64,000 bases of DNA from Pseudanabaena sp. PCC 7367. Its GTDB lineage: Bacteria; Cyanobacteriota; Cyanobacteriia; Pseudanabaenales; Pseudanabaenaceae. The translations under genes and the position numbers were made by a program. Position 1 is the stretch's first letter, and each line of letters opens with the position of its first letter. The stretch lies in the NCBI RefSeq assembly GCF_000317065.1, contig NC_019701.1, forward strand, positions 744,001-808,000. The letters are read 5' to 3'. Under the pieces are notes generated by a model, which saw only the letters and a program-made list of their open reading frames with translations, was not told the DNA's origin and ran no database searches. Shown in pieces: positions 8,673-18,803 of the stretch.

Positions 8673-10004
8673 GTGGCAAATGATCAGCAGGTGGCGATCC
8701 TGAAGCGGGGGGTGGAAGCCTGGAATAAGTGGCGAGAACAGCATCCCAAGGTGGCGATCGATTTGTTTGGGATCGACCTGACGGGGATCGATCTGCATGG
8801 TGCAAACCTCAGCGGCGCTGACCTGAGTGGGGAAGAGTTACGGGGTGCTAATTTGCAGGGCGCTGATCTGAGTGGGGCAAATTTGCAAGGTAGTGACTTA
8901 TTTGGAGCCAATTTAAGTAAAGCAAATCTTAGCATTACTGATTTGAGTGGTACTGATCTAATACTGGCGAATCTTAGCTCAGCCTGTGTTATTAGAGCTA
9001 ATTTCACTAATGCGGACTTATCTCAAACTGATTGCACAGATGCTGATTTTTCATATTCTCGCTTTAGTAAGGCATTATTAAGCATGACCGATTTTACTGG
9101 AGCTAACCTTACTCAAGCCAAACTACCCAAGGCAAATCTTATCGGAGCCATTTTTTGCAGAACGAATCTTACACAGGCAAATTTTTTAGAAGCTAAATTA
9201 TTGGAAGCTGACTTCGATGAAGCAAATCTTAAAAATGCTTCTTTTTATATGGCCAGGATAGAAAGAACAAATTTTAAAAGTTCAAATTTGAATGGTGCTT
9301 TTTTAGTAAGAACTGAAGCTATTGAAACTAATTTCAGTAATGCCGAACTTACTGGTGCGTGTATTCATGGGTGGAATATAGATAAATACACTAATTTCAA
9401 TAATTTGAGGTGCAAGTATATATTTAGGGATGTAGAAATACCTGTTGATGATCAAGAAGCTGAATATCTAGATCGCGTACCCGCCACAGGTGAATTTGCA
9501 CCTGGTGATTTCCAAAAACTATTTCAAAAAGCGATCAACACCGTCGATTTGATTTTTCAACATGGGATCGATTGGAAAGCATTTAGCGAATCATTCATAA
9601 AGCTTCAATCGGAAACAGGCGAAGAACTAGCGATCGCGGCGATCGAAACCAGAGATGATGGCAGCTTCGTAATTCGGATCAATGCGCCAGTAGATGCACA
9701 AAAAGCAGAGATTGAGAAATTTATTTACAGCAAATACAAGGCAGCATTAAAGGAGCAGACCGAAAAATATAAGGCTATGCTTGCAGACAAGGATAAGGAA
9801 ATATCTAACAAAGAAGAAATAATCCAGCTATATCGAGAGAAAAGCACCGACTTGAAACAGATCGTATTTAAGCTAGCCGAATCACAGCCTGTTTTCAACA
9901 ATACAAACACCAATATTGGCCGCGACCAGAACACTAATGCCACCAATTCGATCGTCGCTGGCCATGATATCAGCGGGGAAGTAGAGATTCAGAATCAGGA
10001 ATAA
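8673..10004 (+). CDS. Pentapeptide-repeat protein with C-terminal coiled coil
   Basis: About 443 residues from GTG at 8673. This start gives MANDQQVAILKRGVEAWNKWRE, the opening common in cyanobacterial pentapeptide proteins, and GGGG lies upstream; TTG at 8631 would add 14 residues. Residues about 30-230 are A(D/N)Lxx pentapeptides (ANLSGADLSG, ANLQGADLSG), predicted to form a right-handed quadrilateral beta-helix. Repeats become less regular toward the end. Residues about 320-410 form a Lys/Glu-rich coiled coil, and the tail is Asn/Thr-rich (TNTNIGRDQNTN, then VAGHDISGEVEI). The role is unknown; such proteins usually act as binding scaffolds. It is convergent with cheA. Confidence 0.85.
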   Translation: MANDQQVAILKRGVEAWNKWREQHPKVAIDLFGIDLTGIDLHGANLSGADLSGEELRGANLQGADLSGANLQGSDLFGANLSKANLSITDLSGTDLILANLSSACVIRANFTNADLSQTDCTDADFSYSRFSKALLSMTDFTGANLTQAKLPKANLIGAIFCRTNLTQANFLEAKLLEADFDEANLKNASFYMARIERTNFKSSNLNGAFLVRTEAIETNFSNAELTGACIHGWNIDKYTNFNNLRCKYIFRDVEIPVDDQEAEYLDRVPATGEFAPGDFQKLFQKAINTVDLIFQHGIDWKAFSESFIKLQSETGEELAIAAIETRDDGSFVIRINAPVDAQKAEIEKFIYSKYKAALKEQTEKYKAMLADKDKEISNKEEIIQLYREKSTDLKQIVFKLAESQPVFNNTNTNIGRDQNTNATNSIVAGHDISGEVEIQNQE

Positions 10005-10007
10005 CAG

Positions 10008-10048
10008 CTAAAACCGTTCCGTTTGATCAAACAACCACCACCCCATCT
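10008..10048 (-). pseudogene. Relic of a kinase gene's 3' end, duplicated from 21998-22038
   Basis: These 41 bases match 21998-22038 at 39 positions in the same orientation. At the second site the stretch encodes the last residues (WWLFDQTERF and stop) of the Ser/Thr kinase. Here the same minus-strand reading (WWLFDQTERF, stop TAG at 10008-10010) survives in the 53-base gap between the pentapeptide gene and cheA, with no gene body attached. It includes the 12-base palindrome GTTTGATCAAAC. Confidence 0.75.
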
Positions 10049-10057
10049 CAACCCATC

Positions 10058-13000
10058 TCAGCCCACTGCCGTAGCCATTGGTAGGGCAGACTTGCTAATA
10101 AAATCGGCGATCGTTTCTAGCAATTGTTCTTCCTCATAGGGTTTGGAGAAGTAAGCCGATGCACCAAGATTCAGAGCTAGTTTGCGGTGTTTCTCATTAC
10201 TACGCGAGGTGAGCATGACGATCGGTAATTGCTCAAACTCTGTCTTACTCTTGATCGCTTCTAACACGCCATAACCATCCAGGCGCGGCATCTCGATATC
10301 GCAAACAACCGCGTGGACAGCAAGGCCACTATTTAACTTATCTACTGCCTCTTGACCATCCTTGGCTTGCTCAACTTGATAACCCGCTTTCTCTAAAGTC
10401 AACGCCAAATAGCGACGTACATTAACCGAATCATCCACAATTAGAACCGTGGGAGTTTGCGCGAGGTCAATCGCCTCCGGTTGGGGCGATCGTGGTGCGG
10501 CATCAGTTTCTAAACCATGATTCATCATGCACCATTCCACCAGCTCCAGCGGATCGACTAGGGGCACAACCCGACCATCCCCCAACACGATCGAGCTAAT
10601 AAATCCAGGTGGCAACGGCAAGGGACTAATAATCGGTCGCAGCGTAACTTCTTGTTCGCCCCAGTGACGACTGACATACAAACTACTCGTGCCTTCGTTA
10701 TGTTCACCAACAATGATCGCCATAGGTTGATTCACCACTGGTGTACCTGGCATCACAAAAGGTTTGCCAGCGCGGCGAAATGCCAAATGCTGCTCTAAAA
10801 AGACGATATCAATTTTTTGGTCATCACGATTCAAATAGGCTGAACCTTGCTCTGTCTTAACCCAATCGGATTCCAACCGATGTACTTCTTGCACCGTATC
10901 TGCTGGCACTGCAAACACAATCCCAGCTTGCTCCAATAGCATCACGCGCAGAATCGAGAGCGTAAAGGGCACACGCAGGATAAAAGTAGTACCGAGCCCT
11001 GGTTTACTCTGGACTTGAATATCACCGCGAATATCTTTGAGCGCTGTCTGCACAATGTCCATGCCCATACCCCGTCCAGATAGCTCGGTAACCTGCTCGG
11101 CGGTACTAAAGCCAGGCTCAAAGATGCAATTGAGGATATCTGCGTCGGACATGCTTTGCACTTCTCGATCGCTTAGTCCCATAGCAAGAACGCGATCGCG
11201 GATCTTATCTAGGCGAATGCCACCACCATCATCTTGGAGGGTAATTACGGTTTGTAGACCGCGATTGACGGCACTGAGTTTAATTGTTCCTTCTGCTGGT
11301 TTGCCCGCAGCGCTCCGGGTTTGGCGATCTTCAATGCCGTGATCAAAGGCATTGCGCAGCAGATGCATCAGTGGATTGGCCAACGCTTCTAGTACAGCGC
11401 GATCCATTAGGGTAGTTTCGCCCTCAATCACCAAATTAACTGGTTTTTTAAATTGATTGCTCAGATCGCGGACAGCCCGAGGATAGCGTTTGATCGCCTC
11501 GGCAAAGCTCAGCATTTGAGTACGGCTGACATTACCTTGCAGCGATTGGGTGGTTTGATTCAGGTTCTGCACAGCTAGAGTCATTTCCTGTAACTCTAGG
11601 TCAATGTCAGTGGAAACCTCTTTGATCTGTACGATCGTTTCGATCTGTTCTTGCGAGATCAGGTGCAAATCGCTGTATCGATCCAGTTCTAGGGCATCAA
11701 ATTGATCTTGCAGTGCATCGGTTTGATTTGCTGGATTTGCTGGATTTGCTTCAGGTTGGTTTGATTTTTGAATATTTTGGGTGGCCGATTGTTCTGCCCC
11801 TGGCACAATCCCTTCTAAGGAGGCGCGATCGTACCATTTGCGTAGTTGCGTATTAGATTGATCGAGTTGATAGATCCGTTGCCGCATTAAGGCTACAAAT
11901 CCTTTGAGCTGCTCCAGACGCAAATTGACTGTATTTCGCTCTAGCACCAGTTTGCCAAACAGATTATTGAATTGTTTAAGCTGCTCGACTGGCACCCTTA
12001 CGGTTTGGGCTTCGAGTTTATGCCCTGGACTCGCTGGACTTGCTGGAGTAAGGGCTGAGCTAGAAACAGAGGGGGAAATCGTAGGTGGTTGTGAGTCAGG
12101 TTGATCGGATGCTGGTTCAAGTTTAGATTCAAGTTTGGGTTCAAGTTGAGATTGAAATTGATCTTCAAGCTCTAACTCAAGCGTTGGTGGGGTGTCTAGG
12201 TCATCGATCGCCTGATCTGCAAAGGGGTCCACAAACAGATCGGCAGGCAGATCCTTCGGTAGACCAGGAGAAAGAGCAAAAGCTGATTGTAATGCTTCTA
12301 GCTCATTAGCCGCTAAGTGCTCGAGTTCTGGTAGATCCAAATCAGCTTGGGATGTAGAAAAAGCAGCTTGCAGATCGGTTAAATCTGGATCTTCTTCTAA
12401 ACTAAAGTCCAAGAAATCATTCAATTCTAGCTCTGGTTCTAGTTCAGAGAATGGCGGTGATTGTACTTCTTCTAGTTCTGATTCTGATTTCCCTGAATTA
12501 CTAGAATCAGCATCTAAATCGGCATCAGTAACAGCTAGTTTGCGATCGCTGGTGGTTGGCTCAGGCTGGATAGTTGGCTCAAAGGCTGGTTGAGCAGGTT
12601 GTGCCAAAATTTGCTCTAGTTCCAACGCCTGCTCAAAATCTAGGGGTGACTTTAGATCGATTGGATTGCTCTGATCCGGAGTAGCAATTGCATTATTCAA
12701 TGAATCATCGCTAAAATCATCAACTGAATCAGGAGCTAGATCGTTGACTGAATTGACGATCGCTCTGGGCTGATCAGTCGCATTAGCATTAGCAATTGTA
12801 CTAACACTGGCGAATCCATCTAACTCGGTGGGCAATTTTGCCAAACTACCCCGCAATACCAAAGCGTGGGAGCGCCGCCACAAAACGAGCGATCGCTTAG
12901 CTAGGGATGGGCTCTGGTCTACTGCTGCCGCCTTAGTTTGGGCTTGCACCGATTGACAGAGCTGGATGAACGGTTGGAGATTAGCCATAAAGCCAAACGC

Positions 13001-13576
13001 CACCAATTCATCGGCAGTTAATAATAGTTCTTGGCGTAATTGTTCAAGATCAGCAGTCTGAAGCTGTTGTTCAAAGCGATCGAGAATCTTTTCAACCCCT
13101 TCCTCAAAAATTATTAATGCCGGATCAACATCTTCTTCTTGTTGCAAGAGCGCATTTTCGTCGTCTTCATGCAGATCGCCGAGCAAGTCTTGGAGTGGTT
13201 CAAAAGTTTGTGCAAAAGCATTGTCCAACCAGGACTGATCGATCTCATTGCCCTGGCGGTGGAGAGCACTAACATTACGCAAGCAGTCAACCCCTTGCAA
13301 TAGTAGGGTCTCAATTTCGCTACTAATGGTTGTGGACTGATGGCGCAATCGTAAAATTTTCAAGAAATCCTCTAGACGGTGTGCCACCTGGCTGAGGGGA
13401 ATAAACCCCATCATTGCTGATCCACCTTTAACCGAGTGCGCTGCTCGCATTGCGCGATCGAGATCCTGGGGGTCGGCAATACTGGAGGCAAGCCCCAAAA
13501 TAACTGACTCGACCTGCTCAAAATACTCTTCTGTTTCGTCTAGGAAATTAATCCGGATTTGCTGTTCTTTATCCAT
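10058..13576 (-). CDS. CheA-type hybrid histidine kinase of a pilus/chemotaxis system
   Basis: 1172 residues. An N-terminal Hpt domain carries AAHSVKGGS with the phosphorylated His47. A weaker Hpt-like region follows (about 150-240), then a long acidic Glu/Asp/Ser linker (about 260-540). Next come a CheA dimerisation segment, a HATPase (N-box HLLRNAFDHGIE, DDGGGI, GRGMGMDIV), a CheW-like domain and a C-terminal receiver (LIVDDSVNVRR, CDIEMPRLDG, SKPYEEE). This is the PilL/HmpE/PixL architecture. It should take signals from the two receptors through CheW and phosphorylate the CheY and PatA-like regulators. GAAGGA lies 6 bases before ATG 13576. It is the last gene of the locus. Confidence 0.92.
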   Translation of the reverse strand: MDKEQQIRINFLDETEEYFEQVESVILGLASSIADPQDLDRAMRAAHSVKGGSAMMGFIPLSQVAHRLEDFLKILRLRHQSTTISSEIETLLLQGVDCLRNVSALHRQGNEIDQSWLDNAFAQTFEPLQDLLGDLHEDDENALLQQEEDVDPALIIFEEGVEKILDRFEQQLQTADLEQLRQELLLTADELVAFGFMANLQPFIQLCQSVQAQTKAAAVDQSPSLAKRSLVLWRRSHALVLRGSLAKLPTELDGFASVSTIANANATDQPRAIVNSVNDLAPDSVDDFSDDSLNNAIATPDQSNPIDLKSPLDFEQALELEQILAQPAQPAFEPTIQPEPTTSDRKLAVTDADLDADSSNSGKSESELEEVQSPPFSELEPELELNDFLDFSLEEDPDLTDLQAAFSTSQADLDLPELEHLAANELEALQSAFALSPGLPKDLPADLFVDPFADQAIDDLDTPPTLELELEDQFQSQLEPKLESKLEPASDQPDSQPPTISPSVSSSALTPASPASPGHKLEAQTVRVPVEQLKQFNNLFGKLVLERNTVNLRLEQLKGFVALMRQRIYQLDQSNTQLRKWYDRASLEGIVPGAEQSATQNIQKSNQPEANPANPANQTDALQDQFDALELDRYSDLHLISQEQIETIVQIKEVSTDIDLELQEMTLAVQNLNQTTQSLQGNVSRTQMLSFAEAIKRYPRAVRDLSNQFKKPVNLVIEGETTLMDRAVLEALANPLMHLLRNAFDHGIEDRQTRSAAGKPAEGTIKLSAVNRGLQTVITLQDDGGGIRLDKIRDRVLAMGLSDREVQSMSDADILNCIFEPGFSTAEQVTELSGRGMGMDIVQTALKDIRGDIQVQSKPGLGTTFILRVPFTLSILRVMLLEQAGIVFAVPADTVQEVHRLESDWVKTEQGSAYLNRDDQKIDIVFLEQHLAFRRAGKPFVMPGTPVVNQPMAIIVGEHNEGTSSLYVSRHWGEQEVTLRPIISPLPLPPGFISSIVLGDGRVVPLVDPLELVEWCMMNHGLETDAAPRSPQPEAIDLAQTPTVLIVDDSVNVRRYLALTLEKAGYQVEQAKDGQEAVDKLNSGLAVHAVVCDIEMPRLDGYGVLEAIKSKTEFEQLPIVMLTSRSNEKHRKLALNLGASAYFSKPYEEEQLLETIADFISKSALPMATAVG

Positions 13577-13720
13577 TGTCCTTCAAGGTTTTAAGAGATA
13601 CGAGCCAATATTTGGAAAGCCAAGATTTAGATAAGCTAAGGTTTGAAAATGGGGGCAGAATCGATCGGCTATAAATTCGACGATGAGTTAGTGCTGGAAG
13701 ACCATGCCCCACTCTATTTT

Positions 13721-16060
13721 TTAACCCGCGTCAACCTTAAATTGCTCCACGGCGGACTCTAGTTCCCTCGAAACTTGGGCAGTGGTTTGCATCGATCCGG
13801 CTACTTTTTGCGAAGACAAAACGCGCTGCTCTGATTGTTGGGCAATTTGCTCCATCAGTTTAGTGACTGCCAGGGATGTATCAGTTTGAGAGATGGTTTT
13901 TTGGGAGATTGATTGCATCAGCTTGTTAATACTTTTCGATCGACCCAGTACCTTTTCTAGCCGTAGTTTAGTGGCTTCGACTAGGCGACTGCTATCAACC
14001 ACTTGCGAAGTACCTACTTCCATCGCCGCCGCTACTTCCTTGGTTTCTAACTGAATCGCTGTCACAATTTGGGCAATTTCTTTGGTGGCGATCGATGATT
14101 GTTCGGCCAAGGTGGCGACTTGTTCGGCCACAATCGAAAAACCTTCACCCTGCTCCCCGGCTCGGCTTGCTTCCACACTAGCATTAATTGCTAAGAGGTT
14201 GGTTTTGAGGGCGATTTCTTCAATCAACGAAACTACCTGAGAAATCTTTTGCGAAGACTCACCCAATCGCTTCATTTTCTTGGCAGTTTCCCCCATTGTG
14301 GTGCGCAAACCACTAATACTAGTTACGGTTTTATCAATCACTTTTGCGCCTCTTTGGGTCACCGTATAGGCATCATTCGCCAAATTAGAAGCCTGGTTAG
14401 CATTTTTAGACACCTCCTGAATCGATCGTGACATTTCTGCGACCGAGTCCAGGGTTTTACGGGTTTCCTCGGCTTCGGCTACGGCTTGGGTGGCTAGCAG
14501 TTGAATTGATTCGGTGTTTTCTACGAAGGCGGAACTAACCTGACCACTGGACTGTTTCACCCGTACCGCAATGTCTTTGAGGTTGTCGATCATGGCATTA
14601 AACAAATCGGCCACGGTACTCATTTCCATCGATTGCAAATTAGCACGTACGGTCAGATCGCCATCAACGGCATTACCAACGTCATCCAGGAGCTGATAGA
14701 TTTCCTGCTCTAGGGTTTCTTTTTGTTTTTGTTGCTCGGCGGCCAGCTTTTTGAGGGCGGCTTCGGCTTCTTGCTGCTGCTGAATCACCTTTTGCTGTTC
14801 TTCGGCACTGGCCTTGAGTGCGATCTCGGTGCGTTTTTGTTGATAAATAATCACGATCGCCACCAGCACCAGGAAGGAAACTATGCCAAGGGTGAACCAA
14901 TACCAATATTTCTGCACAAACTGGGCAAAGCTGAGCTCGCCTAAATCTGCGTAGGGGCCAATTTTGAGGTCAAGGAACAAATCATCGACCGATCGATAGT
15001 TAAGCGGCACAGTCCAACCTTCTGCTTTGGCTGCCTTGGCTGCTTCACTATTGTTGGGCATGGCGATCAAAGCCGCCGCTACCTGTTCTGACAGTTCATT
15101 GGGGGTATTCTTGGTGGCGACAAAGGGCCACTCTGGATACAAATCGGTACTGAGCAAGAACGGGAAATCCTTTTGCAAGTCAGTTTGTTGGTTAATCACC
15201 ACAAACTCATTCAGGTTGATTTTGCCTTCATTCTCCATCCGCTCTAGGGTATCAGTACGGATAGCACCAAAGTCCACCTGGCGATCGCGCACCGCATAGA
15301 CTACTGTGTCATGGGTATCGCCAAAAGTCACCTCTTCTAAGTCACGGGATGGGTCGATGCCAACATCTTTTAATTCTTTCCACTGCATTTGCCACCCCCC
15401 CAGGGAAGTCTCATTCACCGCCATCATTTTTTTGCCCCTGAGATCCCTAAGCTCTTGCAGGTCGTTGCGATCGGCACGGCGGAGGATTACACCACCAAAC
15501 ACGGTATATGGATTACCGAGTCTGAGGTTTTTGAGGGTGGCGATCCGATTTGCATCATAAAGTCCTTCAAAATCAATATACATACCGGGGTTGGCAATCA
15601 CAAAATCGATCGTGCCTGCTTCTACGGCTTGATAGGTCTCCTCAAAATCGAGCGGTACAATCTCAAATGTATAGCCAGAGATTTCTTTGGTTAAGTAGTC
15701 AGCCGTTGCTTGCCATTGCTTGAACACCGCTTCATCGCCACGTTTTGCCAGCACCCCAATTTTAACTGCGGTTTTTTGGGCTGGGGCTGTGGGTGCAGGT
15801 GGAGCAGGTGCTGGAGTTGGCGGAGAGGCTTGATTTGTGGGTGCGGGTGGAGTGGTTGCTGGAGTTTGGGTTGGCTGGGTTTGTGCCGTTGCCATTTTGA
15901 TTGGATTAAGCGCTGCTGGGATTAAGGGCATGGCGGCAGTACCAACCAGGAGCAAAGCCGCGATCAGGAATGATTGACGCTGCTTCGGCTGAGGGATGAT
16001 GGAACCAACTATTTTAGGTGTGGCGATCGATTTGGGCGATTTGGGTTGCTGAGTAGTCAT
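13721..16060 (-). CDS. Methyl-accepting chemoreceptor with PhnD-like periplasmic binding domain
   Basis: 779 residues. A short cytoplasmic start leads to a hydrophobic segment (about 30-50), then a Pro/Thr/Ala-rich stretch (60-97). A PhnD/SsuA/transferrin-type substrate-binding domain follows (about 98-375; [25 protein letters not shown]). A second membrane helix lies near 385-410, then a coiled coil and the signalling domain. The hairpin tip is canonical ([16 protein letters not shown]). No clear HAMP domain is seen after the helix. PhnD-fold domains bind small oxyanion or organic ligands such as phosphonates, so the protein may sense one directly. It lies between the other receptor and cheA. 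Confidence 0.88.
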   Translation of the reverse strand: MTTQQPKSPKSIATPKIVGSIIPQPKQRQSFLIAALLLVGTAAMPLIPAALNPIKMATAQTQPTQTPATTPPAPTNQASPPTPAPAPPAPTAPAQKTAVKIGVLAKRGDEAVFKQWQATADYLTKEISGYTFEIVPLDFEETYQAVEAGTIDFVIANPGMYIDFEGLYDANRIATLKNLRLGNPYTVFGGVILRRADRNDLQELRDLRGKKMMAVNETSLGGWQMQWKELKDVGIDPSRDLEEVTFGDTHDTVVYAVRDRQVDFGAIRTDTLERMENEGKINLNEFVVINQQTDLQKDFPFLLSTDLYPEWPFVATKNTPNELSEQVAAALIAMPNNSEAAKAAKAEGWTVPLNYRSVDDLFLDLKIGPYADLGELSFAQFVQKYWYWFTLGIVSFLVLVAIVIIYQQKRTEIALKASAEEQQKVIQQQQEAEAALKKLAAEQQKQKETLEQEIYQLLDDVGNAVDGDLTVRANLQSMEMSTVADLFNAMIDNLKDIAVRVKQSSGQVSSAFVENTESIQLLATQAVAEAEETRKTLDSVAEMSRSIQEVSKNANQASNLANDAYTVTQRGAKVIDKTVTSISGLRTTMGETAKKMKRLGESSQKISQVVSLIEEIALKTNLLAINASVEASRAGEQGEGFSIVAEQVATLAEQSSIATKEIAQIVTAIQLETKEVAAAMEVGTSQVVDSSRLVEATKLRLEKVLGRSKSINKLMQSISQKTISQTDTSLAVTKLMEQIAQQSEQRVLSSQKVAGSMQTTAQVSRELESAVEQFKVDAG

Positions 16061-16169
16061 GATTTTTGGTTGTGAACTTACTAGATGGAATTACTAATTG
16101 GTGAAATCACAAAAGTAGCGGTTTGATGTTGATCATTTACTGCTTGTTCACTTCTGCTCTATTCCCTCT

Positions 16170-18623
16170 CTATTCCTCCTCGGTAACTGTAAATTGCTCC
16201 ACCGCCGACTCTAGACTTTTGGCAACTTGTCCGGTGGCTTGAATCGATTGGGCAATTTGCTGCGAAGATGCCAATCGTTGCTCTGATTGTTGGGCAATTT
16301 GCTCCATCAGTTGGGTCACCGCCAAAGATGTATCAGACTGAGAAGCAGTCGCTTCGGAGATCGATTGCATCAACTCGTTAATACTTTGCGATCGCTCCAA
16401 AACTCTACCAAGACGCTGTTTGGTGGATTGAACCAGACGGCTACTGTCGATCGCCTGAGCGCTACCTACTTCCATTGCTTGGGCTACTTCTTGGGTTTCT
16501 AATTGAATTGCGGACACAATTTGGGCGATCTCCTGGGTCGCCGTAACAGACTGTTCAGCCAGAGCCCCCAACTGTTTACCAAAGATCGAGAACCCTTGAC
16601 CATGTTCGCCCGCTCGACCCGCGTTAATTGCCAAGAGATTGGTTTTAAGGGCGATTTCTTCAATCAATGACACCACCTGAGAAATCTTCCTAGAAGATTC
16701 TTCTAAATACTTCATTTTGGTGGCAGTTTCCCCCACTGTTGCCCGCAAACCGAGGATACTTTTTACGGTTGCATCGATCGCCTTGGTTCCTTGTTGGGTG
16801 ACGGTGTAGGCATCTTGAGCCAGCTTAGAAGCTTGGTTGGCATTCTGGGATACTGCCCGAATCGAGGTTGACATTTGTTTCACCGAAGTCAGAGCTGCGC
16901 GGGTTTCGGCAGCCTCTTCTACTGCTTGTTCAGCCAAGACTTGAATTGATTCTTCATCTTTGCTTAAAGAAGATCCCACCTGCACACTGGAATGCTTCAC
17001 CTGAATCGCAATATCGTTCAGGTTGTCGATAATCGCATTGAACAAATCAGCTACCGTACTCATTTCCATTGAGTCTAGGCTGGCACGCACGGTCAGATCG
17101 CCATCGATCGCATTGCCAACCTCGTCGAGCAGTTTATAAATGCCATTTTCCAATACTTCTTTCTCTTGCTTTTGCTGTTGGGCGATCTCTTCTTGCTCGC
17201 CAATCAACTTACCCACCTGGGTTACCAAATTATTGAAGTTATCAGCCAGCACCACTGTTTCCACCGTTCCTTCTAAATTAGCCTGGGTACTTAAATCCCC
17301 TTCTGCCACCTGTTGGGCCTTATTAGCTAAGTTGGTGAGGGGATTAGATAATTGTCGTGCCAGCAACACAATCACACCAGTTGCCACCAGACCTAGGGCG
17401 ATCGCAGTCACGCCCAATCGCACAGCCAGGTTACGCCCGGCTGCCGCTACTTCTTGCTGTTCCACTGAAGCAACCGTAACTAAGTTAGTGCCACTCACCG
17501 TGAATAACTGAAAAATCCGCCCTTCTCTTTCAAAGGACAGCACAAAATGATCACTCTCGATCGCTGATTCTCTCACTTCTACATTTGAGATCCCAGCTTG
17601 GTTTGCTAAAGCAGAGAGAACTGAACTAGGGTCTTGCGGTGAGGCAAGTAAAGTATTAGCCCAAAGAGTTGCAGTCGCAGAAACTGGCTGTCCACCAACC
17701 ACTTCACCTAGCAATTGCATTTGTTCAAGACTAATTGTATTTAGAGTCTTGCCAGAGTTTGCATCAATAATCTGGATTTGCTCTGACCCGAAAACCTCAG
17801 CTTCTACAATTTCTTCGAGCACTTCATTGAGCGAATCAATCGATACCCCCACCTTGGTCACGCCCAGTAGCTCCCCTGAATTGGGATTTTTAATCGAATT
17901 AACTAGTTCTAGTACGGCGGAATTAGCCGATTCATCAAATTCTGGCTTCAGAATTGCTTGCCCTTGATCTCTGCCAATCTGCCACCATTCTTCATCACTT
18001 TGCACAAAGTCAGAAGTGGGGGAGTTGTAGGCCACATTAAAACCATTCCGCTCGGTCAGAATAATTTCTGCCACCCCTTTATCCTCGGCCACAGCTTGCA
18101 AATATCTATTTAAACTGGCATTAGGCGTGAGCAGTTTGGTTTGCGCAAATTGCCGTTCAATTTGTTCGATCGGCTTGTTTAATAGTCCTTGCGATTGCGC
18201 TTTCTGGGTGCCAGCAGTCAAGGAATTAAGCACCAAAGGATTAGCAGTTAGCAAATCAGTGGACTCAAACGCATTTTCTAGAAACTCTTCAGTAGCCTCA
18301 GAGGTAAGAAAGACCCCTTTCTCCAGGTTATTCAAAAAAGTCTCTTTGGCTTGGTTTTGAGTGGATTGAATCGCCACCCCACTAGCGATCGCCAACGGAA
18401 TCAACACAGTTGGCAAGACGGTTAACAACAATCGATTTTGTAGCGTGTTTGCACTTTTACGCAGCGATCGGGGTTGTTTTTGTTTCGTACTCTCTTGCTT
18501 TTTCTTGCGCTTGGCTGTTTTTGACTGTGGCTTTGGTAATTCAAATCCAGGTTCAGCGGCAATCCCATTGGCTGGAGCAGAAGTTTCTGGGTTTGAGGTG
18601 AAGGCGTTCTCAGAAATAGTCAT
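16170..18623 (-). CDS. Methyl-accepting chemoreceptor (dCache-like, HAMP) with shortened signalling tip
   Basis: 817 residues. A Lys-rich cytoplasmic start is followed by a membrane helix (about 66-88), a roughly 300-residue periplasmic sensor region resembling a double Cache domain, a second helix (about 405-425), a HAMP domain (SNPLTNLANKAQQVAEGDL) and an MCP coiled coil. At the hairpin tip the protein reads LLAINAGRAGEHGQGF, whereas the neighbouring receptor reads [20 protein letters not shown]: four residues, including the conserved Glu, are missing in frame. FGKQLGA also replaces VAEQVAT. The receptor may couple poorly to CheA or depend on mixed complexes. The PilJ/HmpD position in the locus is clear. 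Confidence 0.87.
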   Translation of the reverse strand: MTISENAFTSNPETSAPANGIAAEPGFELPKPQSKTAKRKKKQESTKQKQPRSLRKSANTLQNRLLLTVLPTVLIPLAIASGVAIQSTQNQAKETFLNNLEKGVFLTSEATEEFLENAFESTDLLTANPLVLNSLTAGTQKAQSQGLLNKPIEQIERQFAQTKLLTPNASLNRYLQAVAEDKGVAEIILTERNGFNVAYNSPTSDFVQSDEEWWQIGRDQGQAILKPEFDESANSAVLELVNSIKNPNSGELLGVTKVGVSIDSLNEVLEEIVEAEVFGSEQIQIIDANSGKTLNTISLEQMQLLGEVVGGQPVSATATLWANTLLASPQDPSSVLSALANQAGISNVEVRESAIESDHFVLSFEREGRIFQLFTVSGTNLVTVASVEQQEVAAAGRNLAVRLGVTAIALGLVATGVIVLLARQLSNPLTNLANKAQQVAEGDLSTQANLEGTVETVVLADNFNNLVTQVGKLIGEQEEIAQQQKQEKEVLENGIYKLLDEVGNAIDGDLTVRASLDSMEMSTVADLFNAIIDNLNDIAIQVKHSSVQVGSSLSKDEESIQVLAEQAVEEAAETRAALTSVKQMSTSIRAVSQNANQASKLAQDAYTVTQQGTKAIDATVKSILGLRATVGETATKMKYLEESSRKISQVVSLIEEIALKTNLLAINAGRAGEHGQGFSIFGKQLGALAEQSVTATQEIAQIVSAIQLETQEVAQAMEVGSAQAIDSSRLVQSTKQRLGRVLERSQSINELMQSISEATASQSDTSLAVTQLMEQIAQQSEQRLASSQQIAQSIQATGQVAKSLESAVEQFTVTEEE

Positions 18624-18803
18624 GGCTTTGATATTTTGGTGGTAGAGGTTGGCTGAACAAAGGGAAGGATTAAATCAAATTAAATTGGATTGACTTGGAT
18701 TGAAAACCCCAACTTTTGTTGATTGCATCTCGGTAGTCCCTCAGTGGCTAATCTGCCTTTTTCTGTGGCTTTTGTGCTTGGTTTATGTTTATTTTTGTTG
18801 ATG

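Noticed and set aside
10058-13576. Locus considered as a phototaxis (Pix) system
   Set aside because: Neither receptor has visible GAF or phytochrome-like domains, so a Pil/Hmp-type assignment is safer.
18540-18560. TTCAAATCC, resembling a tRNA T-loop
   Set aside because: Lies inside the chemoreceptor coding sequence with no matching acceptor or anticodon arms.
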